From assembly GCF_964332355.1 (NCBI RefSeq), contig NZ_OZ201293.1:930001-994000 (forward strand): a DNA stretch of 64,000 nt. The letters run 5' to 3'. Below the pieces are notes generated by a model that made no database searches, was not told the origin of the DNA, and saw only the letters and a program-made list of their open reading frames with translations. The translations under genes were made by a program, and so were the position numbers. Below are positions 23,861 to 32,098 of the stretch, in pieces; position 1 is the first letter of the stretch; the number at the start of each line of letters is the position of its first letter. The stretch comes from Imbroritus primus (GTDB lineage: Bacteria; Pseudomonadota; Gammaproteobacteria; Burkholderiales; Burkholderiaceae).

Positions 23861-24199
23861 CTATGGCGTTTCCAGTAATTCGCCTGGCCCATGGATCACA
23901 TGCTCCACACCATCAAAACGGCTACCGCCAGCGATGCGGAATGTAGCGTCCTTGATGATGCGCAACGCAGCGTCGGGTGTAATAGTCTCAAGCGCAGAAT
24001 CGCTTGTTGGTGCCCTATAGTACCGACCTGAGCAAGAGAATGCCTCATATTCAAGGAACGCACGCAGCCAAGGCGTGCTGCACTTACCACAACGCAGCTT
24101 GCTGAGCTCCCAATCGCGATCCGTCACGCCGATGTCGGATTTTTCGGCCCAGGGAATCTTGAAGCCAGGAGAAAAGCATTGGCAAGGGGTAATGTTCAT
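23861..24199 (-). CDS. Hypothetical protein with paired cysteines
   Basis: A 112-residue protein from ATG 24199; the frame continues upstream to a TTG at 24277, but neither start has a clear ribosome-binding site. CQC near the N-terminus and CGKC about 35 residues on could form a small zinc site. The second half (RIAGGSRFDGVEHVIHGPG) looks like a structured domain. I do not recognise the family. It is in a more AT-rich patch, away from the flanking operons, and is probably part of an acquired island. The overlapping plus-strand frame 23640-24020 looks like its shadow. Confidence 0.55.
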   Translation of the reverse strand: MNITPCQCFSPGFKIPWAEKSDIGVTDRDWELSKLRCGKCSTPWLRAFLEYEAFSCSGRYYRAPTSDSALETITPDAALRIIKDATFRIAGGSRFDGVEHVIHGPGELLETP

Positions 24200-24349
24200 C
24201 TCAATTCCATTACACAGGATCGGGCTTTCATCAACGGTTACGTCAAGGGGCGGGTGAGCGCCGCGAAGTTGATACAACGAAATAGTGCAATCTTTTTGGC
24301 ACCGACGACATGAAACAGATCAGCTCAAAGAGATTATCGCGACATCGCG

Positions 24350-24760
24350 TCATAAATACCCTGCCGAATGCAATGCTTGCTTCAATCGCATCCGGCTGGA
24401 GGCTCGTAGTTGTTGAAGCCCCAGTTTTCGCGCCATCGCGTAATACACCGCTTCACCTTCTGTTCCCTGATTGATGATAATTCGGGCCAGCGAAGCCAAT
24501 TCCGATAGGCTGATTTCATCGGCCGCCCGCACGCTGTCCTCATCGGCTGGTGCCCGGAAAGGAGGTTCCGTTGCTGAATCAATATGTTCGGGCCAGTAGA
24601 ATGTCCCGATCTCTTCGTCGGTCGTCCGATAGCGACGCCGAGCGAGTTGAAAGACGCGCTCGCGGATGCGTCCGCCTGTGCGCAGCCAGCCATGGGCGCG
24701 AGCGATTCGGCGAGCCAGCAAGGCGTCTACATAGTTGCTAGCAACTCGGATCGATTTCAT
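24350..24760 (-). CDS. Small DUF3320-like protein
   Basis: A 136-residue protein. Residues ~8-48 (VDALLARRIARAHGWLRTGG, then RIRERVFQLARRRY and GTFYWPE) resemble the DUF3320 domain otherwise found at the C-terminus of large DUF4011/helicase-type proteins; residues ~95-130 form a second helical stretch. Here it stands alone. ATG 24760 is chosen because AAGGAAAG precedes it; a longer frame to 24907 would cross the operator. It is divergent from an XRE repressor gene and shares the 19-bp palindromic operator at 24796. The domain assignment is from pattern recognition and is moderate. Confidence 0.55.
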   Translation of the reverse strand: MKSIRVASNYVDALLARRIARAHGWLRTGGRIRERVFQLARRRYRTTDEEIGTFYWPEHIDSATEPPFRAPADEDSVRAADEISLSELASLARIIINQGTEGEAVYYAMARKLGLQQLRASSRMRLKQALHSAGYL

Positions 24761-24795
24761 TGCTTTCCTTGAAGAGAGATGTGGGGAAAGCTCAA

Positions 24796-24814
24796 TACTA
24801 CCAAAATGGTAGTA
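24796..24814. promoter_or_regulatory. Palindromic operator between divergent genes
   Basis: TACTACCAAAATGGTAGTA is a perfect palindrome (8-base arms, AAA centre) in the 109-bp gap between the DUF3320-like gene and the XRE repressor gene. Position and symmetry fit the binding site of that repressor, controlling both genes. Confidence 0.65.
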
Positions 24815-24869
24815 AATTGTGTTGGCTAGCACATGACGATTCTTGTCTTCGGTAAAAAGAAGGCAAGGG

Positions 24870-25169
24870 ATGAATACGTTTGCACAGCGGCTAAAGGAGG
24901 CGCGCAAGCGCGCTGGCTTGTCGCAGGAGGCTCTGGGCAGAAATGCTGGTCTTGATGAAATGTCTGCCAGTACGCGGATGAATCGCTATGAGCTTGGTAA
25001 GCGCATGCCGGACCCAGAACTAGTTGAGCGCATTGCGGTGGTTCTCAATTTGCCTGCGGCATACTTCTATGCCGTCAGCGATGACGAAGCAGAGCTCTTA
25101 ATAAAATTTCACCGCCTCTCAAGTGAAGGCCGTGCGAAGGTGATGTCTTTTTTAGGTCAGCTTGGTTGA
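24870..25169 (+). CDS. XRE-family transcriptional regulator
   Basis: A 99-residue DNA-binding protein with an N-terminal helix-turn-helix of the Cro/C1 type (QRLKEARKRAGLSQEALG ... RYELGKRMPDPELVERIA) and a short C-terminal helical tail (ELLIKFHRLSSEGRAKVMSF) typical of phage-like repressors. ATG 24870 follows AAGGCAAGGG; the in-frame ATG at 24843 lacks a site. It faces away from the DUF3320-like gene across a palindromic operator and probably represses itself and that gene. It may be a remnant of a prophage or defence island. Confidence 0.85.
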   Translation: MNTFAQRLKEARKRAGLSQEALGRNAGLDEMSASTRMNRYELGKRMPDPELVERIAVVLNLPAAYFYAVSDDEAELLIKFHRLSSEGRAKVMSFLGQLG

Positions 25170-25599
25170 TGCTTTGGGTTAAGCAGAGATGTGTTGCTGT
25201 ATACCTAAATGTCCCTTGTCGCCTTCTTGGTACTACAAATTTTCCATCCGCAGCGCAAGCGCTGCGGTTGTACGTTCGCTTGTTTGACCGCGAGCGGCAG
25301 TGGGGTCTCTTCATGCTAATTTGTATCACCATGGCACAGAAGCCGGATGGCGAGGCGGGCGAGCATGAATTTCGGTAACAAAAAACAGTGGGCGTGGTTT
25401 GTCGATAAGGCGTTGGGGCTTGGGGCCCATCCCGGCGTCTAGTGCGCTGCTGGTCTACGGATTGTGGCTTCCCCGGCGGCTTGCCTCACCATCCATCTGA
25501 GTTGCTAAGATATCCAGCCACCTTGTGGATAGCTCGCTCATCGTAGGAAGGGTGTTGAGCGTGAATGCCTACATGGTGCCTACACAGCAACCCAAAAAC
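25170..25599. other. Non-coding, AT-richer island end next to tRNA-Asn
   Basis: No convincing gene. Short frames here (for example 25166-25378) lack ribosome-binding sites and family features. It contains the palindrome at 25249 and a half-operator-like TACTAC at 25231. If the island integrated at tRNA-Asn, an att remnant could lie here, but I find no clear direct copy of the tRNA end. Confidence 0.5.
25249..25266. repeat. Perfect 8-2-8 palindrome
   Basis: CGCAGCGC-AA-GCGCTGCG. GC-rich arms in an otherwise AT-richer patch, 80 bp downstream of the XRE gene. No T-tract follows, so a terminator is not well supported; it may be a recombination or protein site. Confidence 0.4.
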
Positions 25600-25630
25600 A
25601 AAAAGCCCAGTCGGATAGACTGGGCTTTTT
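25600..25630 (-). terminator. Terminator downstream of tRNA-Asn
   Basis: AAAAAGCCCAGTC (25600-25612) and GACTGGGCTTTTT (25618-25630) form a long perfect stem with loop GGATA. On the minus strand it follows the tRNA 3' end by 12 bp and ends in a T-run. Confidence 0.85.
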
Positions 25631-25642
25631 GCTTGATACTAG

Positions 25643-25718
25643 TGGCTCCCCGAGCAGGGCTCGAACCTGCGACCTGCGGATTAACAGTCCGTCGCTCTAC
25701 CAACTGAGCTATCAGGGA
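25643..25718 (-). tRNA. tRNA-Asn (GTT)
   Basis: A 76-nt cloverleaf on the minus strand: acceptor TCCCTGA, D-loop AGCTCAGTTGGTAGAGC, anticodon loop CTGTTAA (anticodon GTT), T-loop GGTTCGAGCC and encoded 3' CCA. It is followed by a strong terminator and flanked by a small AT-rich island, a common integration setting. Confidence 0.96.
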
Positions 25719-25782
25719 ACTGAGAAGACGCAAATTATAGCCAGGGGTTGCCGGGTCGTCAACCCCTTTTTGCTGAATCCGC

Positions 25783-27990
25783 TTAAAAGCTGAACCGTGC
25801 GGACAGCCGCACGGTACGCGGGGCGCCCCGATGCAGGTAACCGTCGCCCAGGGTTTCGCCAACATCCTTCCAGTAGCGCTTGTCGAGCAGGTTGTCCACC
25901 ATCAGGTAGAACGTCGAGCGGGTCGCGCCGAGGCGGGTGGTGTAGCGCAGGCCGGCATCGAAACGATGCACGGCCGGAATGGCGACGAGGCCATCGCGCG
26001 TGGCGTGCTTGCTGCCGCTGTAGCTCCAGCCGCCCAGGACCGCGAGACCCTCGACGCCGGGAATGCTGTAGTCGGCGAACAGCGCACTGCGAAAGCGTGG
26101 CGCGTTGATGACCTGCTGGCCGTCGAAGGCCGGCGTGCCGGTATCTTCCTGGCGCGCGCGCAGGGCGGTGACGCTGGCGCTCAGCTGCAGGCGGGAAGTC
26201 ACGCGGCCCGTGGCGGCGAGTTCCAGTCCGCTGTGCACCTGCCTGCCCTGCTGCACGAAGGTGTTGCCCATGGCGCTGGTATCGGGCTGGGCATACTCGA
26301 ACGGCTTGCTGAGGCGGAAGGCGGTGAGGCTCAGCGTCAACGCTTCGCGCCAGTCGTAGCGGACGCCGGCTTCCCATTGACGTGAGACCGTGGGCGCGAG
26401 GAAGGCGTAGGCATTGGTGGTCCACGCCGGCGCTTGTCCGCCCAGGGAGAGGCCCTTGCTGTAACTGCCGTAGAACGACAGCGCCGCCGTCGGCTGATAG
26501 ATCACGGCGGCTTGCGGCAGCAGTTCGCTGCGTGTCGTGTCCTGTGACGGCGTGCGTTCCTTCAGCCAGACCTGGCGCGCGCCGGCGACGATCTGCCAAC
26601 GGCCGCCGAGGCGGATCCGGTCCTGCACGAACAGGGCGCGCTGGCGGCTGTCCAGCGCGCGGTACGATGGTCCCGGTTCGCGCGCGGCCGGTGCGAACAC
26701 GAGTGGCGTTGGATTGTAGATATTGTCGCTGCCGACCCAGTCGAACAGGCCTTCGCGCAGGTCGACGGTACGGCGGAACACACTGGCGCCGAAGGTGACT
26801 TCGTGGCGGATCGTATCCGTGCCGAGGTTGCCGGTAAGCGTGGCTTGCAACTGGTCATTGCGGCGCTTGTCGCCGGGGCTCCGGTAGTCGTAGACATCGT
26901 AGCTGCCATCGGCTGCGAAGTACTGTCCGGGCGTGGCGCCGGGCATGGATGGATCGCAGCTCGGCACGGCGTAGCAGCCATAGGGAAAGGCCACGTTATC
27001 GTCGATGATCGCGCGGCTGCGACTTGCACTGACCGCGCCACGCCACGTATCCGAGAAGGTGTGGTCGAGACGCAGGTTGAGATTGTGCGATTCCATCGTG
27101 ACCGGTTGCGACCAAGGCTGGTTATTCAGCATCTGCCGGGGCGAGATATCGTGCGGCAGCGCCGTGCCGCCGAGCAGCTGGAAGCCGGGCACCGAGCGCT
27201 GGGCGCGTTTCTGGTATTCCGCATCGAGCTGGAGCACCGTCGACGGCGTCAGGTTCCAGTCGAAAGCCAGGGCGCCGCCGTTGCGGTGCCCGTCGGCATG
27301 GTTGACATACGAATGCATGTCTTCGTGGACCAGATTGAGCCGCAGGCCGAAAGGCTGCGGTCCGCTGCCGGCACTGCCAAAGCGCGTGCCGAAGTCGGCG
27401 GCCACATAGCGGCTGCCGCGCTGGTCGGTGCCGACGGTGATGTCGCGTACATCGGCAGGCCGCTTGGTGACGTAGTTGACCAGGCCGGCAGGTGCGAGCA
27501 CACCGGCCTGCAAGCCGGCGAGTCCCTTGAGAATCTCCACGCGCTCCTTGTTCTCTAGCATGACGTTCTGTTCGCCGACGCTGCTCATGCCGTTGATCTG
27601 GTAGCCGGTGGCGAGATCGAGCGGTACGCCGCGGATATTGACGTTCTCGTAGTAGCCGACGGGTGCGTAGTTTTCGCCGACCGATGCATCATTCTTGATG
27701 ACATCGCTCAGGAGGCGGGCCTGCTGGTCATCAAGACGTTCGCGCGTCACCACGCTCACGGCGGCGGGAATGTCGCGCAGCGGTGCGTCATCGAACCCGG
27801 CGACGCGTGCCGTGCGTGCACGGTACCCCGTCTCACGTGCGCCAGAGACCGTGACTTCCTGCAGCGTGGCTTCAGTCTGCGCGTGCAATACGGTCGGGGT
27901 CAGCAAGGGCAACAGCAGCAGGCTTGCAACTGTGGTGGGGAACTTCGGACGGTTGGCCGGGCGGGCGGCGCGAAAGGGGAACAACAGCAT
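25783..27990 (-). CDS. TonB-dependent outer-membrane receptor under TPP-riboswitch control
   Basis: A 735-residue TonB-dependent receptor. Signal peptide (hydrophobic VASLLLLPLLTPTVLHAQ), TonB-box-like LQEVTVSGA, plug domain (IPAAVSVVTRERLDDQ, VNIRGVPLD, GVLAPAGLVNYVTKRP), then a ~22-strand barrel ending in the expected aromatic (ARFSF). It resembles siderophore receptors (FhuE/FpvA-like), but the leader carries a TPP riboswitch, so uptake of thiamine, its phosphate esters or a precursor is the better inference; thiamine-regulated receptors of this kind have been proposed from comparative genomics. ATG 27990 is preferred to the upstream in-frame TTG at 28023. Repression when TPP is abundant is expected. 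No inner-membrane transporter is adjacent. Confidence 0.87.
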   Translation of the reverse strand: MLLFPFRAARPANRPKFPTTVASLLLLPLLTPTVLHAQTEATLQEVTVSGARETGYRARTARVAGFDDAPLRDIPAAVSVVTRERLDDQQARLLSDVIKNDASVGENYAPVGYYENVNIRGVPLDLATGYQINGMSSVGEQNVMLENKERVEILKGLAGLQAGVLAPAGLVNYVTKRPADVRDITVGTDQRGSRYVAADFGTRFGSAGSGPQPFGLRLNLVHEDMHSYVNHADGHRNGGALAFDWNLTPSTVLQLDAEYQKRAQRSVPGFQLLGGTALPHDISPRQMLNNQPWSQPVTMESHNLNLRLDHTFSDTWRGAVSASRSRAIIDDNVAFPYGCYAVPSCDPSMPGATPGQYFAADGSYDVYDYRSPGDKRRNDQLQATLTGNLGTDTIRHEVTFGASVFRRTVDLREGLFDWVGSDNIYNPTPLVFAPAAREPGPSYRALDSRQRALFVQDRIRLGGRWQIVAGARQVWLKERTPSQDTTRSELLPQAAVIYQPTAALSFYGSYSKGLSLGGQAPAWTTNAYAFLAPTVSRQWEAGVRYDWREALTLSLTAFRLSKPFEYAQPDTSAMGNTFVQQGRQVHSGLELAATGRVTSRLQLSASVTALRARQEDTGTPAFDGQQVINAPRFRSALFADYSIPGVEGLAVLGGWSYSGSKHATRDGLVAIPAVHRFDAGLRYTTRLGATRSTFYLMVDNLLDKRYWKDVGETLGDGYLHRGAPRTVRLSARFSF

Positions 27991-28070
27991 GGTCAAGCCT
28001 TGGCACAGAGCCGGTAGGCGCAAGGACGGGAACAGCGGGTGAGGTCGGCCGGGGAGGACTGGCCATACTG

Positions 28071-28156
28071 TTCCAGCTTCCCTGCGCTCGCATTATCGAG
28101 ATCAGGTTCGAAGGGTTTTTCTCACCCGCGCCATGCGCAGGACCCCTAGCCTGGAA
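28071..28156 (-). promoter_or_regulatory. TPP (THI-box) riboswitch
   Basis: On the minus strand the P1 arms CTGGAA/TTCCAG enclose the THI core: AGGGGTCC, GGTGAGA, AACCCTTCGAACCTGATCT, then GATAATGCGAGCGCAGGGAA. These match the conserved TPP-binding bases. Just downstream, GGAACAG (28074-28068) overlaps the 3' P1 strand and can pair with CTGTTCC (28035-28029), a mutually exclusive hairpin suitable for switching. The receptor ATG is about 80 bp further on. Confidence 0.93.
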
Positions 28157-28312
28157 GAACGCTCCGCCTTGGCGGCGGTAACGTTTGCAGCCGCTATGAT
28201 ACCGGGTTCCGCCGGCATGTTGCGGGTGTTGACTGCCCGTCGTGGCTGACTGTTGCCAGAAGTGGACGCACGCAGCCACTTCCTCCCGGCACCATGCATG
28301 GCGCTCCAATGC

Positions 28313-28350
28313 AAACCGCCCGCCTCGCGGTGGCGAGGCGGGCGGTGTTT
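28313..28350 (-). terminator. Terminator of the ferredoxin reductase gene
   Basis: CCGCCCGCCTCGC and GCGAGGCGGGCGG form a 13-bp GC-rich stem with a four-base loop. On the minus strand it lies 35 bp after the reductase stop and is followed by TTTGC. Confidence 0.7.
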
Positions 28351-28384
28351 GGTACCGTCGCGAGCCGGCGGGCTCCGCCGGGGA

Positions 28385-29470
28385 TCAGTCGAAGACGGGG
28401 CTGTCGACGCCGAGGATCTTGTGCAGTTTCGGCGACGTCGTCGTGTACTGCATGTGGATCTTCTTCTCCGGGAAGATATAGGGCGCGGCGCCGAAGGCGG
28501 CCAGCGCGGCTTCGTGGAAGCCCGACAGGATCAGCTTCTTCTTGCCCGGATAGGTGTTGATGTCGCCCACGGCAAAGATGCCGGGGATGTTGGTCTCGAA
28601 CTTTTCGGTATCGACCTTGATCTGCTTGCGCTCCAGGTCGAGGCCCCATTCGGCAATCGGACCGAGTTTTGGCGACAGGCCGAAGAACACCAGCAGGTCA
28701 TCCAGCGGCAGGCGGCGCGTGACGCCGTCGGCGCCCGTGACCTTGACTTCGGTCAGCGTGCCGTCCTTTTCTTCATAGGCGGTGATCTGACCGACCAGGA
28801 ACTGCATTTCCAGGTTCTCGCACAGCTCGTTCATCTTGGCGACCGAGGCAGGCGCGGCGCGGAAGCCGTCGCGGCGGTGGATCAGCACGATCGATTCGGC
28901 CTTGCCGACCAGATCGAGCGCCCAGTCCAGCGCCGAGTCGCCGCCGCCGACGATCACCAGGTTGCGGCCGTGGAAGCGGCTCGGATCCTTGACGCGGTAG
29001 AACAGCTGCTGGCCATCGAACTTGTCGATGCCTTCCACTTTCAACGTGCGCGGCTGGAACGAACCCACGCCGGCGGCGATGAAAATGGTCTTGGTGATAA
29101 AGCGTGTGCCAGTCGAGGTTTCGACGAAGAAACGGCCGTCTTCGCGGCGCTCGACTACGGTGACTTCCTGGCCAAGGTGGAAGGTCGGCTCGAACGGCTC
29201 GATCTGCTTGAGCAGGTTGTCCGTGAGCTCCTGTCCGGTGCAGATGGGTACGGCGGGAATATCGTAGATGGGCTTGTCCGGGTACAACTCCACGCATTGA
29301 CCGCCCACGCTCTTGAGCGAGTCGATGATGTGCGCCTTGATTTCCAGCAGACCGAGTTCGAAGACCTGGAACAGGCCAACGGGGCCGGCGCCGACGATCA
29401 GCGCGTCGATTTCCAGCGGCTGGCCGCTGGCAGCGGTTTCCGCGACGGAGTTAGGGATGCTCATATCCAT
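28385..29470 (-). CDS. Ferredoxin/flavodoxin-NADP+ reductase, thioredoxin-reductase-like type
   Basis: A 361-residue two-dinucleotide-domain flavoprotein. FAD site VGAGPVGLFQVFELG (~24-38) and NADPH site VIVGGGDSALDWAL near residue 170; GIFAVGDINTYPGK is the second FAD contact. The CxxC redox pair of thioredoxin reductases is absent, as expected for the TrxR-like ferredoxin-NADP reductases (YumC type). The seven-iron ferredoxin gene is just upstream on the same strand and is a natural electron partner. Three clustered ATGs (29473, 29470, 29464) are possible; 29470 has the best spacing to AAGGA. Confidence 0.9.
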   Translation of the reverse strand: MDMSIPNSVAETAASGQPLEIDALIVGAGPVGLFQVFELGLLEIKAHIIDSLKSVGGQCVELYPDKPIYDIPAVPICTGQELTDNLLKQIEPFEPTFHLGQEVTVVERREDGRFFVETSTGTRFITKTIFIAAGVGSFQPRTLKVEGIDKFDGQQLFYRVKDPSRFHGRNLVIVGGGDSALDWALDLVGKAESIVLIHRRDGFRAAPASVAKMNELCENLEMQFLVGQITAYEEKDGTLTEVKVTGADGVTRRLPLDDLLVFFGLSPKLGPIAEWGLDLERKQIKVDTEKFETNIPGIFAVGDINTYPGKKKLILSGFHEAALAAFGAAPYIFPEKKIHMQYTTTSPKLHKILGVDSPVFD

Positions 29471-29514
29471 CATATTCCTTCCGAAGCCGCCGGCCGAGCC
29501 GCGCGGCGGATCAA

Positions 29515-29838
29515 TTATTGGACCAGTTGGTCCCGTTTGGCGGTGACGTCTTTCCAGTCGTCCGCATCCGGCAGAGGGGACTTGGTTTTCGTAATGGAGG
29601 GCCAACTGCTTGCCAGCTTGGCATTGAGGTCGAGGAAATCCTGCTGATCGCCAGGGACGTCTTCCTCGGCATAGATCGCATTGACCGGGCACTCGGCCAC
29701 GCATACCGCACAGTCGATGCACTCGTCCGGATCGATGACCAGGAAATTCGGGCCTTCCCGGAAGCAGTCGACGGGGCAAACATCGACGCAGTCGGTGTAT
29801 TTGCAGCGAATGCAGGCTTCTGTGACGACGTGGGTCAT
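29515..29838 (-). CDS. fdxA: Seven-iron ferredoxin
   Basis: A 107-residue ferredoxin. CIRCKYTDCVDVCPVDCF and CIDCAVCVAECPVNAIY provide ligands for one [3Fe-4S] and one [4Fe-4S] cluster, and the ~50-residue tail is that of the FdxA (Azotobacter FdI-like) family. It lies upstream of the ferredoxin reductase gene on the same strand with a 44-bp gap, so the two are probably co-transcribed as an electron-transfer pair. It is divergent from pncB. Confidence 0.94.
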   Translation of the reverse strand: MTHVVTEACIRCKYTDCVDVCPVDCFREGPNFLVIDPDECIDCAVCVAECPVNAIYAEEDVPGDQQDFLDLNAKLASSWPSITKTKSPLPDADDWKDVTAKRDQLVQ

Positions 29839-30085
29839 TACTTTTCCAAAAACTGATCAGGTGAAATTGGGATTGCGAACCGTGCAAATGCACGCTCTGC
29901 CGCGCAGCCCGTATTGTATCGCAGCCACTTGCCAAGAATAGCGCGACTATATGCCTCGATAAGACAGTTTTTTTATTTCTTTATGCGATTTTCAATGGGT
30001 AGGTCGGCTGGTGGCGTGCCGGACCGCGTGGATTGTGCTGGATGCGCTACCATGGACCCGGACGCGTCGACAGGAGATGGGCGGC

Positions 30086-31291
30086 ATGATGATTCAATCC
30101 CTGCTGGATACCGATCTCTATAAATTTACGATGATGCAGGTCGTTCTGCATCATTTCCCTGGCGCCGATGTGGAATACCGCTTCCGTTGCCGCCGGACGG
30201 GCGTGGACCTGGCTGCGTGCGCCGACGAGATCCGGGAAGAGGTTGCGGCGCTGTGCACCTTGCGCTTTACCGAGGATGAACTGGACTATCTGCGGGGCCT
30301 GCGCTTCCTCAAGTCAGATTTCGTCGATTTTCTCCGCCTGTTCCAGCTCGATACCCGCTACATCGACATCGCGCCCGCGCCGGAAGGGGGCGGGGCCCTC
30401 GACATCCGGATTCGCGGGCCGTGGCTGCACACCATCCTCTTCGAGGTGCCGGTGCTGGCGATCGTCAATGAGGTGTACTTTCGCCGCACCCAGCCCCAGC
30501 CTGACTATGCCGAAGGCCGCGCCCGGCTTGCGGCCAAGCTGGCGCTGCTGGGGCAGCCCGGTCAGGAGGCCTGCAAGATTGCCGACTATGGCACGCGCCG
30601 GCGATTTTCGCGTGACTGGCAGGAGGAGGTAGTGCTGGCAACCCGCGCCCGGCTGGGCACGCAATACGCTGGCACGAGCAATGTCTGGCTTGCGGCCCGG
30701 TATGGCATGACCCCGCTGGGGACGATGGCCCACGAGTACGTACAGGCCTGCCAGGCGTTGGGGCCGCGCCTGCGCGATTCGCAGGTCTTTGCGCTGGACA
30801 CCTGGGCGCATGAGTATCGTGGCGACCTCGGCATCGCGCTGTCGGACACCGTGGGCTTCGATGCCTTTCTGCGCGATTTCGACCTGTATTTCTGCAAGCT
30901 CTTCGATGGCGTGCGCCACGATTCTGGAGATCCGGAGCAATGGGGCGAACGCATGCTCGCGCACTATGCGGCGCACCGCATCGATGCGCGCAGCAAGCTG
31001 CTGGTGTTCAGCGATGGCTTGACCGCGCCGCGCATCGTCGCGCTGTACGAACGGTTTCGCGAGCGCTGCCAGCTGGCCTTCGGCATCGGTACCGACCTGA
31101 CCAACGATCTGGGGTACGAAGCCCTGCCGATCGTCATCAAGATGACACGCTGCAACGGCCAGCCGGTCGCCAAGCTCTCGGACGCGCCGGGCAAGACCAT
31201 GAGCGACGATCCGGGCTATCTCGCCTACCTGCGGCAGGTCTTCGGGGTCGCCGCCGAACCGACGCCGTCAGCGTCCGGCGCTGGATATTAG
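30086..31291 (+). CDS. pncB: Nicotinate phosphoribosyltransferase
   Basis: A 401-residue enzyme making nicotinate mononucleotide from nicotinate and PRPP in NAD salvage (Preiss-Handler route). LLDTDLYKFTMMQVV at the N-terminus, TILFEVPVLAIVNEVYF, GTSNVWLAARYGMTPLGTMAHE and GVRHDSGDP are family blocks, and the length is normal. Of three in-frame ATGs (30077, 30086, 30089), 30086 has suitable spacing from AGGAG (30072-30076). Divergent from fdxA over 247 bp of AT-rich DNA. Confidence 0.95.
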   Translation: MMIQSLLDTDLYKFTMMQVVLHHFPGADVEYRFRCRRTGVDLAACADEIREEVAALCTLRFTEDELDYLRGLRFLKSDFVDFLRLFQLDTRYIDIAPAPEGGGALDIRIRGPWLHTILFEVPVLAIVNEVYFRRTQPQPDYAEGRARLAAKLALLGQPGQEACKIADYGTRRRFSRDWQEEVVLATRARLGTQYAGTSNVWLAARYGMTPLGTMAHEYVQACQALGPRLRDSQVFALDTWAHEYRGDLGIALSDTVGFDAFLRDFDLYFCKLFDGVRHDSGDPEQWGERMLAHYAAHRIDARSKLLVFSDGLTAPRIVALYERFRERCQLAFGIGTDLTNDLGYEALPIVIKMTRCNGQPVAKLSDAPGKTMSDDPGYLAYLRQVFGVAAEPTPSASGAGY

Positions 31292-31303
31292 GAATTGCAC
31301 TCG

Positions 31304-31309
31304 TATAAT
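31304..31309 (+). promoter_or_regulatory. Possible -10 box upstream of the LUD-domain gene
   Basis: A perfect TATAAT lies in the 108-bp gap between pncB and the LUD-domain gene. No convincing -35 is placed 17 bp upstream, so the promoter is tentative. Confidence 0.3.
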
Positions 31310-31399
31310 CGCAAGGCTGCCTGCCGGACCAGCGAGCGTTGTGCGGGACGCGGCGGCGGCTTGGCAGTGAGTCAGCAGTAAGTCGATAAAGGGGGCGAG

Positions 31400-32098
31400 A
31401 TGGATACCAGTACTGCCAGGCGCAACATCCTTGCCCGCATCCGTGCCGCCCAGCGCCGGCCCGAGGCAGTGATGGAGAACGAGCGCGCGTCGGTGGCCGA
31501 TTATCTGGCACGTCATCCCGCCGGCCCACGTCCGCTCGAAACCCGTCCGCATCAGGATGGTCTGGTCCCGGAATTCTCCGAACAGGCGCTGCGCATGGCC
31601 TCGACGCTCGAGACCATTCCGGCGCGTGCTGATGTACCGCAGGCCGTGGCGCGGTACCTGGGCAGCCTGGGGCTGCCGCTGCGTTGCGTGGTCTGGGATA
31701 CAGTCGCTGCGCTGGACTGGCAGGCCGCCGGTATCGAGGCCGCCAACCGGCCGCCGGCCCGCGATGTGGAGATCGACCGCACGGCCCGCGACCTCGTGGG
31801 TGTGACTGGATGCTTCTGTGCGATTGCCGAGACCGGTTCGCTGATGTTACTGTCGGGGCCCGAGACGCCGGCCTCCACCGCGCTCCTGCCGGAAACGCAT
31901 ATCGCCATCGTGCCGGTGACACGCATCGTGCAGGATCTCGAGGCGGCCTTTGCGCTGATGCGTAGCGAACGGGGACAGCTGCCGCGTGCCACGAATATCA
32001 TCAGCGGGCCGTCGCGCACGGCCGATATCGAGCAGAATCTCGTGCTCGGTGCGCATGGGCCATATCGCGTGCATGTGATTCTCGTGCAGGCTGCATGA
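31400..32098 (+). CDS. LUD-domain protein (LutC/YkgG family)
   Basis: A 232-residue LUD-domain protein. VGVTGCFCAIAETGSLMLLSGPETPASTALLPETHI and the closing GPSRTADIEQNLVLGAHGPYR segments are the family core. LutC works with LutA and LutB in L-lactate oxidation, but no lutA or lutB is adjacent; the gene sits alone between pncB and an antiporter, so its partner must be elsewhere or its role differs. GGGGGCGAG precedes the ATG. Confidence 0.86.
   Translation: MDTSTARRNILARIRAAQRRPEAVMENERASVADYLARHPAGPRPLETRPHQDGLVPEFSEQALRMASTLETIPARADVPQAVARYLGSLGLPLRCVVWDTVAALDWQAAGIEAANRPPARDVEIDRTARDLVGVTGCFCAIAETGSLMLLSGPETPASTALLPETHIAIVPVTRIVQDLEAAFALMRSERGQLPRATNIISGPSRTADIEQNLVLGAHGPYRVHVILVQAA

Noticed and set aside
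23640..24020. 126-codon plus-strand frame
   Set aside because: Overlaps the better-supported minus-strand gene; Ser/Arg-rich composition and no conserved-looking motifs.
25170..25642. Integrase or att site for the island
   Set aside because: No integrase-like frame and no direct repeat of the tRNA 3' end could be found by eye.
25525..25707. Plus-strand 60-codon frame ending in LEPATCGLTVRRSTN
   Set aside because: It reads through the antisense of tRNA-Asn and its terminator, a well-known false gene pattern.
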